Shown piece by piece: positions 26,758-35,701 of a stretch of DNA of 64,000 nucleotides. How positions within the stretch are numbered: the first letter of the stretch is position 1; the number at the start of each line of letters is the position of its first letter. The notes under the pieces were generated by a model. The model was not told the origin of the DNA and did not search any database. It saw nothing but the letters and a program-made list of their open reading frames with translations. Source of the stretch: Sinimarinibacterium arenosum (lineage in GTDB: Bacteria; Pseudomonadota; Gammaproteobacteria; Nevskiales; Nevskiaceae); the NCBI RefSeq assembly GCF_005047655.1, contig NZ_SUKF01000007.1:186001-250000 (forward strand), in the 5' to 3' direction. The position numbers were made by a program, and so were the translations under genes.

Positions 26758-26827
26758 AAGTCTGCGCAGGCTGGCGAAAACTCGCGCCAGCTTGCTGCGG
26801 TGCGAAAACTGATTCAGTGCCCGGCAG

Positions 26828-26841
26828 TTGATTTAAATCAG
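26828..26841. promoter_or_regulatory. FNR-like palindrome upstream of bioB
   Basis: TTGAT-TTAA-ATCAG fits FNR/Anr at nine of ten positions, and its core TGATTTAAATCA is a perfect 12-base palindrome. It is about 75-87 bases before bioB. A -10-like TTTTAT lies near 26866-26871. An AT-rich palindrome could also serve another CRP/FNR-family regulator. Confidence 0.35.
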
Positions 26842-26914
26842 CAATATTTCGCGCATTAGCGCATCTTTTATCACAGTGCAGCACAGGTGCTGCATCGACT
26901 TGGGAAGCACACCG

Positions 26915-27958
26915 ATGTCTGTCAGCGAGCTGCGTCACGACTGGACCCCCGAAGACGTCAAGGCCTTGTTTGAGTTGCCGTTTGCCGATCTGCTCTGGCG
27001 CGCGCAGGCGCTGCACCGCAAGTACTTTGAGCCGAATACCGTGCAGCTGTCCACCCTGCTGTCGATCAAGACCGGCGCCTGTCCGGAAGATTGCGCCTAT
27101 TGCCCGCAGTCGGTGCGCTACGACACCGGACTGAAGAAAGAAGCGCTGATGGAGGTCGAAGCGGTGGTGGCAGCGGCACGCGAGGCCAAGGCCGGCGGCG
27201 CCACGCGCTTCTGCATGGGCGCGGCCTGGCGCTCGCCCAAGGATCGTGACATCGACAAGGTCGAGGTCATGGTGCGCGAGGTCAAAGCGCTGGGTCTGGA
27301 GACCTGCATGACCCTGGGCATGCTCAAGTCCGATCAGGCGAGCCGGCTGGCGGATGCCGGCCTCGATTACTACAACCACAACCTCGATACCTCGCCGGAG
27401 TTCTACGGCAAGATAATCACCACGCGCACCTATGAAGACCGGCTGGAGACGCTGGGCAATGTACGCGAGGCCGGAATCAAGGTCTGCTGCGGCGGCATTG
27501 TCGGCATGGGCGAGCAACCGCAGGACCGCGCCGAACTGCTGCGACAGCTGGCGATCATGAATCCGCATCCTGAAAGTGTGCCGATCAACAATCTGGTCCA
27601 GGTCGGCGGCACGCCGCTGGACGGCGTCGCGGCGCTGTCGCCGATCGAGTTTGTTCGCACGATTGCGATTGCGCGCATCCTGATGCCGAAGTCCTATGTG
27701 CGTCTCTCCGCCGGTCGCACCGAGATGAGCGACGAGACCCAGGCGCTGTGTTTCCTTGCCGGGGCCAATTCGATTTTCTATGGCGAGCGGCTGCTGACCA
27801 CCGACAACCCGCAGAATGCCCGCGATCGCGCCTTGCTGGCACAGCTGGGAATGCGTCCGGAAGCGTCACCCGTACCGTCTGAGGCGGAAGTCACCTGTGC
27901 TCAGCGGGCCGCCGCGGCGACGGCGCCGGTTGCGGCGGGCTGCGGCTGCAGCCACTGA
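26915..27958 (+). CDS. bioB: Biotin synthase
   Basis: 347 residues from ATG 26915, with a GGGAAG ribosome-binding region. The radical SAM cluster [11 protein letters not shown] is intact, and [12 protein letters not shown] and the NHNLDTS block mark BioB. It inserts sulfur into dethiobiotin to make biotin. The C-terminus carries extra Cys residues (GCGCSH), a common but variable tail. It starts the bioBFD cluster. Confidence 0.97.
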   Translation: MSVSELRHDWTPEDVKALFELPFADLLWRAQALHRKYFEPNTVQLSTLLSIKTGACPEDCAYCPQSVRYDTGLKKEALMEVEAVVAAAREAKAGGATRFCMGAAWRSPKDRDIDKVEVMVREVKALGLETCMTLGMLKSDQASRLADAGLDYYNHNLDTSPEFYGKIITTRTYEDRLETLGNVREAGIKVCCGGIVGMGEQPQDRAELLRQLAIMNPHPESVPINNLVQVGGTPLDGVAALSPIEFVRTIAIARILMPKSYVRLSAGRTEMSDETQALCFLAGANSIFYGERLLTTDNPQNARDRALLAQLGMRPEASPVPSEAEVTCAQRAAAATAPVAAGCGCSH

Positions 27959-27969
27959 ACGGGGCGGCG

Positions 27970-29196
27970 ATGACCGGTTCTGCACTCGAACACCGGCTGC
28001 AGGCCGGGCTGGAACAGGTGCGTGCGCAGAATCTGTATCGCACGCGCCGGGTCATTGACGGCGGCCACGGCGCGCGCATCCGTGTCGATGGGCGCGAGTG
28101 CATCAATTTCTGCAGCAACGACTATCTGGGGCTGGCGGCGGATCCGCGCATTGCCGAGGCTGCTCGGGCGGCCCTGAGTCATTGCGGCACCGGCAGCGGT
28201 GCTGCCGCGCTGGTGTCGGGGTACAACCACGAACACCGCGCATTGGAAGAGGCACTGGCTGAGTTTACCGGCCGGCCGCGTGCGCTGTTGTTCTCGACCG
28301 GGTGGGCGGCAAATCTCGGGGTGCTGCGCGCCTTGCTGGGCAAGGATGATGTGTTGCTTGCCGACGAGCTGAATCACGCTTCGCTGATCGACGGCGGGCG
28401 TCTGTCCGGCGCGCATTACCGGCGAATTCCGCATGCCGACGTTGCAGCATTTGCTGCAGCCCTGGCGGAGGGGGCGGGCGACACGTCGCCGTTGCGGATG
28501 ATCGCGACCGACAGTGTGTTCAGCATGGATGGCGATCTGGCGCCGTTGCCGCAGCTGGCGAATCTGGTCCAGCAGCACGGCGCTGCGCTGATGATCGACG
28601 ACGCGCATGGCTTCGGGGTGCTCGGTCCCCGCGGCCGTGGCGCGGTCGAGCTGCTGACAGCGCAGGGTGCGGTGTTTCCAGATCCGGAGATCTATGTCGC
28701 AACCCTGGGCAAGGCGATTGGATGCGGGGGGGCTTTCGTTGCCGGCTCGGAAGCCCTGATCGAGTATCTGATTCAGCGCGCACGCAGCTGGATTTTTTCG
28801 ACCGCGCCGCCACCCGCGTTGGCAGCAGCGGCGCGGCGTGGCTTGCAGATCATCGATCAGGAGCCCGAGCATCGACGGCGGGCTCTGGCGAATCTTCAGC
28901 GCTTCCGCGCGGGTGCGGCCCAGCTTGGGATTCCGCTGGCGGCATCGCAGACGCCGATTCAGCCACTGATCGTCGGGGACGCAGCGCGTGCGCTGGAGAT
29001 GTCGCAGCGTCTATTCGAGCAGGGATTATGGGTGGCGGCGATCCGACCGCCCACAGTGCCGCGGGGGACTTCACGGCTGCGCATCACGTTGTCAGCTGCG
29101 CACCGGGACGAAGACATCGACCGTCTGCTGGATGCGTTGGCGCGTGTGACGGACTCGGCCTCAGTGCCTGCTGACCTGGCGGCGAGCACGGTCTGA
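27970..29196 (+). CDS. bioF: 8-amino-7-oxononanoate synthase
   Basis: 408 residues, eleven bases after bioB. PLP-dependent alpha-oxoamine synthase with the lysine region VATLGKAIGCGGAF, the DDAHGFGVLGPRGRG stretch and FCSNDYLGLAADPR. It condenses pimeloyl-thioester with alanine in biotin synthesis. The gene is followed by bioD with no bioC or bioH between them. Confidence 0.96.
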   Translation: MTGSALEHRLQAGLEQVRAQNLYRTRRVIDGGHGARIRVDGRECINFCSNDYLGLAADPRIAEAARAALSHCGTGSGAAALVSGYNHEHRALEEALAEFTGRPRALLFSTGWAANLGVLRALLGKDDVLLADELNHASLIDGGRLSGAHYRRIPHADVAAFAAALAEGAGDTSPLRMIATDSVFSMDGDLAPLPQLANLVQQHGAALMIDDAHGFGVLGPRGRGAVELLTAQGAVFPDPEIYVATLGKAIGCGGAFVAGSEALIEYLIQRARSWIFSTAPPPALAAAARRGLQIIDQEPEHRRRALANLQRFRAGAAQLGIPLAASQTPIQPLIVGDAARALEMSQRLFEQGLWVAAIRPPTVPRGTSRLRITLSAAHRDEDIDRLLDALARVTDSASVPADLAASTV

Positions 29197-29198
29197 CC

Positions 29199-29876
29199 AT
29201 GGCACAGACGCTATTTGTAACCGGCACGGATACGGGTGTCGGCAAGACCCGCGTTGCGGTTGCCGTGCTCACGGCATTGCGTCAGCGAGGCCTGCGCGCT
29301 TGCGGATACAAGCCGGTTGCCTCGGGCTGCATCCGTACGCCGGACGGACTGCGCAATGACGATGCGCTGGCGCTGCAGGCCGCGTCGACACCCGGACTCC
29401 GCTATGCGCAGATCAATCCGCTGGCGCTGGAGCCAGCCATTGCGCCGCATCTGGCGGCACGACAGGCGGGTATCGAAATCAGGCTGGATCAGCTGGATCG
29501 CGCACATGCCGAGCTTGAGGCGGATCACGACTGGATCGTGGTCGAGGGTGCCGGCGGATGGTCGGTTCCACTGAACGATACGCAGACGATTGGCGATTGG
29601 GTCGCCTGCCGGCAGTGGCCGGTGTTGCTGGTGGTGGGTATGCGACTCGGCTGCATCAACCACGCGTTGCTGAGTGCGGACGCGATAGAAGCGCGCACGG
29701 CGCTGGCAGCTTGGGTGGCCAATACCTTGCCGCCCGCGATGCCGATGCTGGAAGACAACATCGAATCGCTGCGTGCCCGACTGCCTGCGCCGCTGTGGGG
29801 TGTCGTGCCCGAAGGGGCCGAGGCCGAAAGTGCCGCGGCGGCGCTGAGTTCGATGACTCTACCCGGCAGGGTATAG
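29199..29876 (+). CDS. bioD: Dethiobiotin synthetase
   Basis: 225 residues, start two bases after the bioF stop. P-loop GTDTGVGKTRVAV, the substrate region YKPVASGC, and the catalytic EGAGGWSVPL are as in BioD. It closes the ureido ring of dethiobiotin using CO2 and ATP. The repeats derived from msrA begin just downstream. Confidence 0.95.
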   Translation: MAQTLFVTGTDTGVGKTRVAVAVLTALRQRGLRACGYKPVASGCIRTPDGLRNDDALALQAASTPGLRYAQINPLALEPAIAPHLAARQAGIEIRLDQLDRAHAELEADHDWIVVEGAGGWSVPLNDTQTIGDWVACRQWPVLLVVGMRLGCINHALLSADAIEARTALAAWVANTLPPAMPMLEDNIESLRARLPAPLWGVVPEGAEAESAAAALSSMTLPGRV

Positions 29877-29906
29877 CGGTCGGGGTGACTTGGCGCGGCC
29901 TCGGGA

Positions 29907-30272
29907 TGACCGCGAAAGCCAAGTGCTAGTGGTGGGGGCGATCGCCGCCCCAGAGTTCATCCAGACGGGCATCGTGACCGCAGCCGTAGCGGTGTGATTG
30001 TCCCGCGGAGGCGGCGGAGCCGCGCGGAGCGGGGGCGATCGCGTGATGACCGCAGAACCCCAGCGCTAGTGATGGGGGCGATCGCTGCCCCAGAGTTCAT
30101 CCAGGCGGGCGTCGCGACCGCAGCCGTAGCGGTGTGATTGCCCCACGGAGGCGGCGGAGCCGCGTGGAGCGGGGGCGATCACGATATGACCGCGGAATCC
30201 CAGCGCTAGTGGTGGGGACGATCGCTGCCCCAGAGGTCATCCAGGCGGGCGTCGCGACCGCAGCCGTAGCGG
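29907..30272. repeat. Tandem repeat with 140-bp period derived from the msrA 3' end
   Basis: Two complete units (29926-30065 and 30066-30205) and a third, partial one (30206-30272) lying inside msrA repeat with an exact 140-base period. Units one and two differ at about 13 of 140 positions. Each carries the last about 23 codons of MsrA with its stop, so the peptide tail LWGSDRPHH recurs (LWGGDRPHH in the first unit), plus a spacer with a GC-rich hairpin (GCGGC-GGA-GCCGC). It fills the 330 bases between bioD and msrA; no gene is seen there. 140 is not a multiple of three, so the copies are not in-frame extensions. Confidence 0.85.
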
Positions 30273-30820
30273 TAATACCGGTAACGCACCGGGTTCTTCT
30301 TGTAATAGTCCTGGTGGTAGTCCTCGGCCGGCCAGAATGTACCGGCGGTGACGATTTCGGTGACGATCGGTGGGCGCTCGGGATATCTCCTGCTCAACGC
30401 ATCGCGGGTCCGTTCCGCCGCCTGACGCTGGGCGTCGTCCAGAAAGAAAATGGCGCTGCGGTATTGATGGCCGTGGTCACAGAATTGGGCATCGGGTGTA
30501 TAGGGGTCGACGCTGTGCCAGAAAACGTCCAGCAGGTCGGCGTAGCTGACCTGCTTTGCGTCATAGCGGACACGGATGGCTTCGGCATGTCCGGTGCCGC
30601 CTGCGGAGACTTGCTGGTAGGTCGGGTTGGCGACATCGCCGCCGATGTAGCCGGATTCGACGCTCTGCACGCCAGGGACTTTTTCAAAATCCGATTCGGA
30701 GCACCAGAAGCAGCCCCCAGCGAAGATCGCGGTGGACACGGTGTTGGCCGGCGGTGCCGGCGTGGCTGAAATCGCCAGTGCCGGGACCATCAGTGTGAAA
30801 AGCCAGATCCAGTTTTTCAT
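30206..30820 (-). CDS. msrA: Peptide methionine sulfoxide reductase MsrA, exported
   Basis: 204 residues. An N-terminal signal peptide (MKNWIWLFTLMVPALAISA) indicates export to the periplasm. The catalytic GCFWC is present, followed by the usual YIGGDVANPTYQQVSAGGTGHAEA. A C-terminal tail YGCGRDARLDDLWG probably carries the resolving Cys. It repairs S-oxidised methionine. The next gene in this reverse pair is msrB. Confidence 0.95.
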   Translation of the reverse strand: MKNWIWLFTLMVPALAISATPAPPANTVSTAIFAGGCFWCSESDFEKVPGVQSVESGYIGGDVANPTYQQVSAGGTGHAEAIRVRYDAKQVSYADLLDVFWHSVDPYTPDAQFCDHGHQYRSAIFFLDDAQRQAAERTRDALSRRYPERPPIVTEIVTAGTFWPAEDYHQDYYKKNPVRYRYYRYGCGRDARLDDLWGSDRPHH

Positions 30821-30841
30821 CGAGTGAACTCCGCGTGGCCG

Positions 30842-31378
30842 CTATCCGCGCAATGGCGGCAGGGCTTCACCGTCGGCGATGAAACGAAGTGCGACGCCGT
30901 TATTGCAGTAGCGCAGGCCAGTGGGAGCGGGGCCGTCATCGAAAACGTGGCCCTGATGTCCGCCGCAGCGCGCGCAGTGATATTCGGTGCGCGGGAATAC
31001 CAGCTTGAAGTCGCGCTTGGTGCCGATGGCATCGTCGAGCGGTGCCCAGAAGCTGGGCCAGCCCGTGCCGCTATCGAATTTCTTCTCGGAGCTGAACAGT
31101 GGCTGGTAGCACGCTGCGCAGATGTAGGTGCCAGCACGCTTCTCATGATTCAACGGGCTGGTGCCAGAGCGCTCGGTATCTTCGTTGAACAGGACTGCGT
31201 AGGCGGCGGCGCTGACCAAGGGTTTCCAGTGGCTGGCAGGAAGGCCCAGCGAGCCAAGGCTGTCCTCGGCGGCATGGGCGGTTCCGTGGGGAGTCAGCCA
31301 GACTGCTGCCACGCCGCCAATGGCGGCCAGGAGGCGGCGGCGGGTCCAGGTGTCCGAGGGGGAGGGCATCGAGGGCAT
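30842..31378 (-). CDS. msrB: Peptide methionine sulfoxide reductase MsrB, exported
   Basis: 178 residues with a twin-arginine-like signal (TRRRLLAAIGGVAAV) and the MsrB zinc cysteines (CAAC and CARCGGH). The catalytic Cys lies in RYCNN, where most MsrB have RYCIN. It reduces the R epimer of methionine sulfoxide, complementing MsrA. Both are exported and sit next to the oxidase operon, so repair of periplasmic proteins under oxidative conditions is likely. Confidence 0.95.
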   Translation of the reverse strand: MPSMPSPSDTWTRRRLLAAIGGVAAVWLTPHGTAHAAEDSLGSLGLPASHWKPLVSAAAYAVLFNEDTERSGTSPLNHEKRAGTYICAACYQPLFSSEKKFDSGTGWPSFWAPLDDAIGTKRDFKLVFPRTEYHCARCGGHQGHVFDDGPAPTGLRYCNNGVALRFIADGEALPPLRG

Positions 31379-31500
31379 GGCAAGTCGTCCAGATTGGGGT
31401 GTTACAGAGGTTACGCCTCAGGTAGTGATATAGACGCCGATTTGCGCGGGAAGGTTCGATTTGATTGCGCCGAGTTGCTGGCGAGTGGCGATCCGACGCA

Positions 31501-31514
31501 TTGATCGGGATCAA
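31501..31514. promoter_or_regulatory. Perfect FNR/Anr-type box before the oxidase operon
   Basis: TTGAT-CGGG-ATCAA matches the FNR/Anr consensus exactly. Its centre is about 28 bases before the ATG of the first gene (31536), close enough to overlap the promoter or start of transcription. In that position the likely effect is repression of the aa3-type oxidase in low oxygen. It is in the 157-base divergent space shared with msrB. Confidence 0.7.
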
Positions 31515-31535
31515 TGCTTTTGCGATTTGCTTCGC

Positions 31536-32096
31536 ATGCTCTACAATTTGCAGGCTGTGATACTCCCCCCTGACCTTCCAGAGGACGTGCGGCTGGTGAT
31601 CGGCCCCAACGCGTCATTGGGTGCGCGGCAGGCTTGGACGTTCATGGGGATGACGGTGGCGTTGGGCGGTGGCATTGCAGCTTGGATGGCTTGGCATGGC
31701 TTCTGGCTGGTTGTGCCGTTTACTGGATTGGAGCTGGCTGCGCTGGGCGCGGCGATCTTCGTTTCGGTCAGGCGCAACACGTATCGTGAAGTGTTGGTTT
31801 TTGCGCCCGAGTGCTTGCGTGTCGAATTTGGCAGCCTGGGACGCGGAGCGCAGACCGTAGTCGAGCTGTCGCGGGGGATGACGCGTGCATTGTTGGAGGC
31901 TGGGGCAAATCGGCATGAGCCGACCCGGTTGATTCTGAGCTGCGCCGGGCAACGTGTGCGGATTGCCCGCTGCCTGACTGATGAGGAGCGCGAACGCCTG
32001 TGCGTTCGCATCAAGCAATTGTTGACACCGGCATGGGGTGGATCGCGCAGTGCGATCGATGCGGCGCCGGTGAAAGAGTGGCCTTTGGGAGATTAG
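31536..32096 (+). CDS. DUF2244 family membrane protein
   Basis: 186 residues from the ATG at 31536. Two hydrophobic segments near residues 35-80 (MTVALGGGIAAWMAWHGFWLVV and following) are followed by a soluble C-terminal part ending near the coxB start. DUF2244 proteins are commonly the first gene of proteobacterial cytochrome oxidase operons; their role is unknown. Its stop is directly followed by coxB ATG. Confidence 0.85.
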   Translation: MLYNLQAVILPPDLPEDVRLVIGPNASLGARQAWTFMGMTVALGGGIAAWMAWHGFWLVVPFTGLELAALGAAIFVSVRRNTYREVLVFAPECLRVEFGSLGRGAQTVVELSRGMTRALLEAGANRHEPTRLILSCAGQRVRIARCLTDEERERLCVRIKQLLTPAWGGSRSAIDAAPVKEWPLGD

Positions 32097-33338
32097 ATGA
32101 TGTCGATGAAGGGATGGCTTGCGCGCATCGCGGCAGGGTCCGGACTGGCTGTCGCGGCACTGACTGCACAGGCCTACACAGAGACCAGCGGCGGCTACAA
32201 CATGCCGGTTGGCGTGACCGAAATCAGCCGTGAAGTGCATGGACTGCACATGTTGGTGTTCTGGGTCTGCGTCGCAATCGCCGTGGTGGTGTTTGGTGTG
32301 ATGACCTATTCGATCATCATGCACCGCCGCTCGAAGCATCCGAAGCCGGCCGATTTCCACGAGTCGACACTGGTCGAAATCATCTGGACGACGCTGCCTT
32401 TCGTCATTCTGATCTCCCTGGCCGTTCCCGCGGCCGGCACGCTGATCAGGATGGAAGACACCCGCAATGCCGACATGACGATCAAAGTCACCGGCTACCA
32501 GTGGAAATGGCAGTACGAGTATCTCGGCGAGGACGTCAGTTTCTTCTCGACTCTGGCTCCGGCATCCAACCAGGCTCGCCAGCTCGGCTCGGGCGTCGAC
32601 GTCAACACCGTCGACAATTATCTGGTTGATGTCGATCATCCCGTAGTGATTCCTGTCGGCAAGAAGGTGCGCTTCCTGCTGACCTCGAATGATGTCATCC
32701 ACGCTTGGTGGGTGCCGGAGCTCGCGGTGAAAAAGGACGCGATTCCGGGCTACATCAACGAAGTCTGGACGAAGGTTGAACAGCCGGGCACTTACCGCGG
32801 TGTTTGCGCGGAGCTGTGCGGCCGTGACCACGGCTTCATGCCGATTGTCGTCAAGGTGCTGCCGGAAGCCGAGTACCAGGCGTGGCTGGCGCAGCAGAAG
32901 GGCGGTGAAGTCGTTGCGGCGGCGGAGCCGGTTGCGGCCACTGACGCCGTGGTTGACGCCCCCGCTGCCGCGCCCGTCGTGGCTCCGGCTGCTGCTGTCG
33001 AAGTTGCCGCGGCCGAGCCGGCCGTTGCGGCCCCGGCTGAGCTTTCGAAGGACGCCCTGATCAAGCAGGGAGAGGGAGTATTTAAGGCGAATTGCATGGC
33101 CTGCCATCAAGCCAATGGTCAGGGCTTGCCGCCAAACTTTCCGACGCTGGTCGGCAGTGCGGTGGTGGGCGGACCGGCCGCCGCGCAGATTGCACAGGTG
33201 ATTAACGGTAAGAACCTGATGCCGCCGTTCAAGCAGCTGTCCGATGCCGATATCGCCGCCGTGATCACGTATACCCGCAACAGCTGGGGTAACGATAGCG
33301 GTATGGTTCAGCCCTCAGACGTCGCCACCGCGCGGTAG
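32097..33338 (+). CDS. ctaC: Cytochrome c oxidase subunit II with C-terminal cytochrome c domain
   Basis: 413 residues. A signal peptide and two membrane helices are followed by the CuA domain with CAELCGRDHGFM. A long Ala/Val/Pro-rich linker (about 280-330) joins a cytochrome c domain containing CMACH. Such a fused subunit (caa3 type) accepts electrons from cytochrome c and passes them to CuA. It lies directly before subunit I. Confidence 0.96.
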   Translation: MMSMKGWLARIAAGSGLAVAALTAQAYTETSGGYNMPVGVTEISREVHGLHMLVFWVCVAIAVVVFGVMTYSIIMHRRSKHPKPADFHESTLVEIIWTTLPFVILISLAVPAAGTLIRMEDTRNADMTIKVTGYQWKWQYEYLGEDVSFFSTLAPASNQARQLGSGVDVNTVDNYLVDVDHPVVIPVGKKVRFLLTSNDVIHAWWVPELAVKKDAIPGYINEVWTKVEQPGTYRGVCAELCGRDHGFMPIVVKVLPEAEYQAWLAQQKGGEVVAAAEPVAATDAVVDAPAAAPVVAPAAAVEVAAAEPAVAAPAELSKDALIKQGEGVFKANCMACHQANGQGLPPNFPTLVGSAVVGGPAAAQIAQVINGKNLMPPFKQLSDADIAAVITYTRNSWGNDSGMVQPSDVATAR

Positions 33339-33366
33339 TAAGCAGTAGATCGATAGGAGTTTCGCC

Positions 33367-35007
33367 ATGGCACACGCTCACGACGCCCACGCGCACCACG
33401 ATGAACACCATGGTCCCGACAAAGGGATCATGCGGTGGATCAAGACGACCAATCACAAGGATCTGGGAACGCTCTATCTGTTCTTCGCGTTCACCATGTT
33501 CTTCATCGGTGGGCTGATGTCGCTGGTGATCCGCGCCGAGCTGTTTCACCCCGGATTGCAGTTCGTGCAGCCGGAGTTCTTTAACCAGATGACGACGATG
33601 CACGCGCTGGTGATGATCTTCGGTGGCGTCATGCCGGGTTTCGTCGGCCTTGCCAACTGGATGGTGCCGATGATGATCGGCTGCTCCGATCTGGCGCTGC
33701 CGCGCGTCAACAACTGGGGCTTCTGGATTCTGCCCTTCGCGTTCGCGATGCTGATCAGCACCTTGTTCATGGAGGGTGGCGCGCCCGCTGGTGGCTGGAC
33801 CATGTATCCGCCGCTGGTGCTGCAGACCGGCAATGCGTTCCCGTTCCTGATCTTCGCCGTGCACTTGATGGGTATCTCGTCGATCACCGGCGCAATCAAC
33901 GTCGTTGTGACGATTCTGAACATGCGTGCGCCCGGTATGACGCTGCTGAAGATGCCGCTGTTCGTCTGGACCTGGCTGATCACCGCCTACCTGCTGATCG
34001 CGGTCATGCCTGTGCTCGCGGGCGCCGTGACGATGCTGCTGACCGACAAGTACTTCCACACCAGCTTCTTTGCGGCTGCCGGTGGTGGCGACCCGGTCAT
34101 GTTCCAGCACATCTTCTGGTTCTTCGGGCATCCCGAGGTCTACATCATGATTCTGCCGGCGTTCGGTATCGTCAGCACGATCATTCCGACCTTTGCACGC
34201 AAGACGCTGTTCGGCTACGACTCAATGGTCTACGCCACCGCGTCAATCGCGTTCCTGTCGTTCATCGTCTGGGCCCACCACATGTTCACCGTCGGCATGC
34301 CGCTGGCCGGTGAGCTGTTCTTCATGTTCGCGACGATGCTGATCGCGGTGCCGACCGGCGTGAAGGTGTTCAACTGGGTTGCCACGATGTGGCGCGGTTC
34401 GATGACTTTCGAAACCCCGATGCTGTTTGCGATCGGCTTCGTGTTCCTGTTCTCGATCGGTGGATTCTCCGGTCTGATGCTGGCGATGACGCCGGTGGAC
34501 TTCCAGTACCACGATACCTACTTCGTGGTTGCACACTTCCACTACGTGCTGGTGCCGGGCGCTGTGTTCTCGATCATCGCTGCCGTCTACTACTGGATTC
34601 CGAAGTGGACCGGCCGCATGTACAACGAGTTCTGGGGCAAGACGCATTTCTGGCTGTCGGCCGTGTTCATCAACCTGACCTTCTTCCCGCAGCACTTTGC
34701 CGGACTGGCGGGTATGCAGCGCCGAGTGCCCGACTACGCCGTCCAGTTCACGGACTGGAACGTGATGTCGACGATCGGCGCATTCGGATTCTTCGTCGCG
34801 CAGTTCATCTTCATCGGCAACATGCTGGCGAGCTGCTTTGGCTGGTTCGGCCGCAAGCAGGATCTGCCGAATCGCGTCTGGGAAGGCGCGCATGGCCTCG
34901 AGTGGACCGTCGCGTCGCCTGCGCCGTACCACACCTTCGAAGATCCGCCGACCATCGGCGACGACGAGATCACCGCGGTTCACGACAATCCGGCTCACGC
35001 GCATTAA
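33367..35007 (+). CDS. ctaD: Cytochrome c oxidase subunit I
   Basis: 546 residues with a strong AGGAG ribosome-binding site. Twelve membrane helices are expected. HPEVYIMILPAFGIVS (CuB ligand with the cross-linked Tyr), HHMFTVGM and HDTYFVVAHFHYVL (haem ligands) are intact. It houses haem a and the haem a3-CuB centre and pumps protons. Confidence 0.97.
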   Translation: MAHAHDAHAHHDEHHGPDKGIMRWIKTTNHKDLGTLYLFFAFTMFFIGGLMSLVIRAELFHPGLQFVQPEFFNQMTTMHALVMIFGGVMPGFVGLANWMVPMMIGCSDLALPRVNNWGFWILPFAFAMLISTLFMEGGAPAGGWTMYPPLVLQTGNAFPFLIFAVHLMGISSITGAINVVVTILNMRAPGMTLLKMPLFVWTWLITAYLLIAVMPVLAGAVTMLLTDKYFHTSFFAAAGGGDPVMFQHIFWFFGHPEVYIMILPAFGIVSTIIPTFARKTLFGYDSMVYATASIAFLSFIVWAHHMFTVGMPLAGELFFMFATMLIAVPTGVKVFNWVATMWRGSMTFETPMLFAIGFVFLFSIGGFSGLMLAMTPVDFQYHDTYFVVAHFHYVLVPGAVFSIIAAVYYWIPKWTGRMYNEFWGKTHFWLSAVFINLTFFPQHFAGLAGMQRRVPDYAVQFTDWNVMSTIGAFGFFVAQFIFIGNMLASCFGWFGRKQDLPNRVWEGAHGLEWTVASPAPYHTFEDPPTIGDDEITAVHDNPAHAH

Positions 35008-35036
35008 GCGCGTCGGGCAAATAGCCGAGTGATGCA

Positions 35037-35147
35037 ATGAGCAGCACAGCAGAAAAGAAGCGCAAGAACGTCATTCTGTTCTGGGTGCATGTTGCGCTGG
35101 CTGCCATCATCCTCGGCTGGTTCGTCTATTCGGTCGTCAACAAATAG
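35037..35147 (+). CDS. Small cytochrome oxidase-associated membrane protein (36 aa)
   Basis: 36 codons beginning MSSTAEKKRK, with one hydrophobic helix (NVILFWVHVALAAIILGWF) and a short tail, ending at a TAG that shares one base with the GTG start of ctaG. It matches the tiny membrane proteins often found between ctaD and ctaG, called small assembly proteins in related bacteria. The evidence is position, composition and overlapping coupling with the next gene. Confidence 0.8.
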   Translation: MSSTAEKKRKNVILFWVHVALAAIILGWFVYSVVNK

Positions 35148-35692
35148 TGTCCACAGTCCGTCGCAATCATGTGTTGCGTCTGCTGTTCGTCACGGCGGGC
35201 ATGTTCGGCTTTGGTTTTGCCATGGTGCCGCTGTACAACATGCTGTGCGATTCGCTGGGGATCAATGGCAAGATCGAGCTGCAGGCCGCGAAAGTGGCAT
35301 CAGCCGTGGTCGATACCAACCGAACGGTGACGGTGGAGTTTGTCACTACCGTCAACGGCGGAAGTCCCTGGAAATTCCGCGCCGAGCAGCCGTCGATCGA
35401 TGTTCATCCCGGCAAGCTGTATACGGTGAGCTTTTACGCCAAGAATACCGAGGACCACGATCTGGTGGCGCAGGCAGTGCCGAACATTGCGCCATGGGAT
35501 GCCGCGGCGCATCTGAAGAAGACCGAGTGTTTCTGTTTCAACAACCAGCCCTTCAAGGCTGGCGAAGAAAAGCATATGCCGGTGGTGTTCATGCTGGACC
35601 CTGAGCTGCCCGCCGATGTTGATCGCGTTACCCTTTCGTACACCTTTTTCGATGTCTCTGACGTCGCCCTGAAGTCCACAAAAGAACCGTAG
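35147..35692 (+). CDS. ctaG: Cytochrome c oxidase assembly protein CtaG/Cox11
   Basis: 181 residues from a GTG that overlaps the previous stop. One N-terminal membrane anchor is followed by a copper-binding domain with the CFCF motif (TECFCFNNQPF). It delivers copper to CuB of subunit I. Order small protein–ctaG–subunit III is conserved in many proteobacteria. Confidence 0.95.
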   Translation: MSTVRRNHVLRLLFVTAGMFGFGFAMVPLYNMLCDSLGINGKIELQAAKVASAVVDTNRTVTVEFVTTVNGGSPWKFRAEQPSIDVHPGKLYTVSFYAKNTEDHDLVAQAVPNIAPWDAAAHLKKTECFCFNNQPFKAGEEKHMPVVFMLDPELPADVDRVTLSYTFFDVSDVALKSTKEP

Positions 35693-35701
35693 GAGCTGAT
35701 C

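Noticed and set aside
26753-26758. TTGACA that looks like a -35 box before bioB
   Set aside because: No -10 at the correct distance; it is part of the BirA-like palindrome arm.
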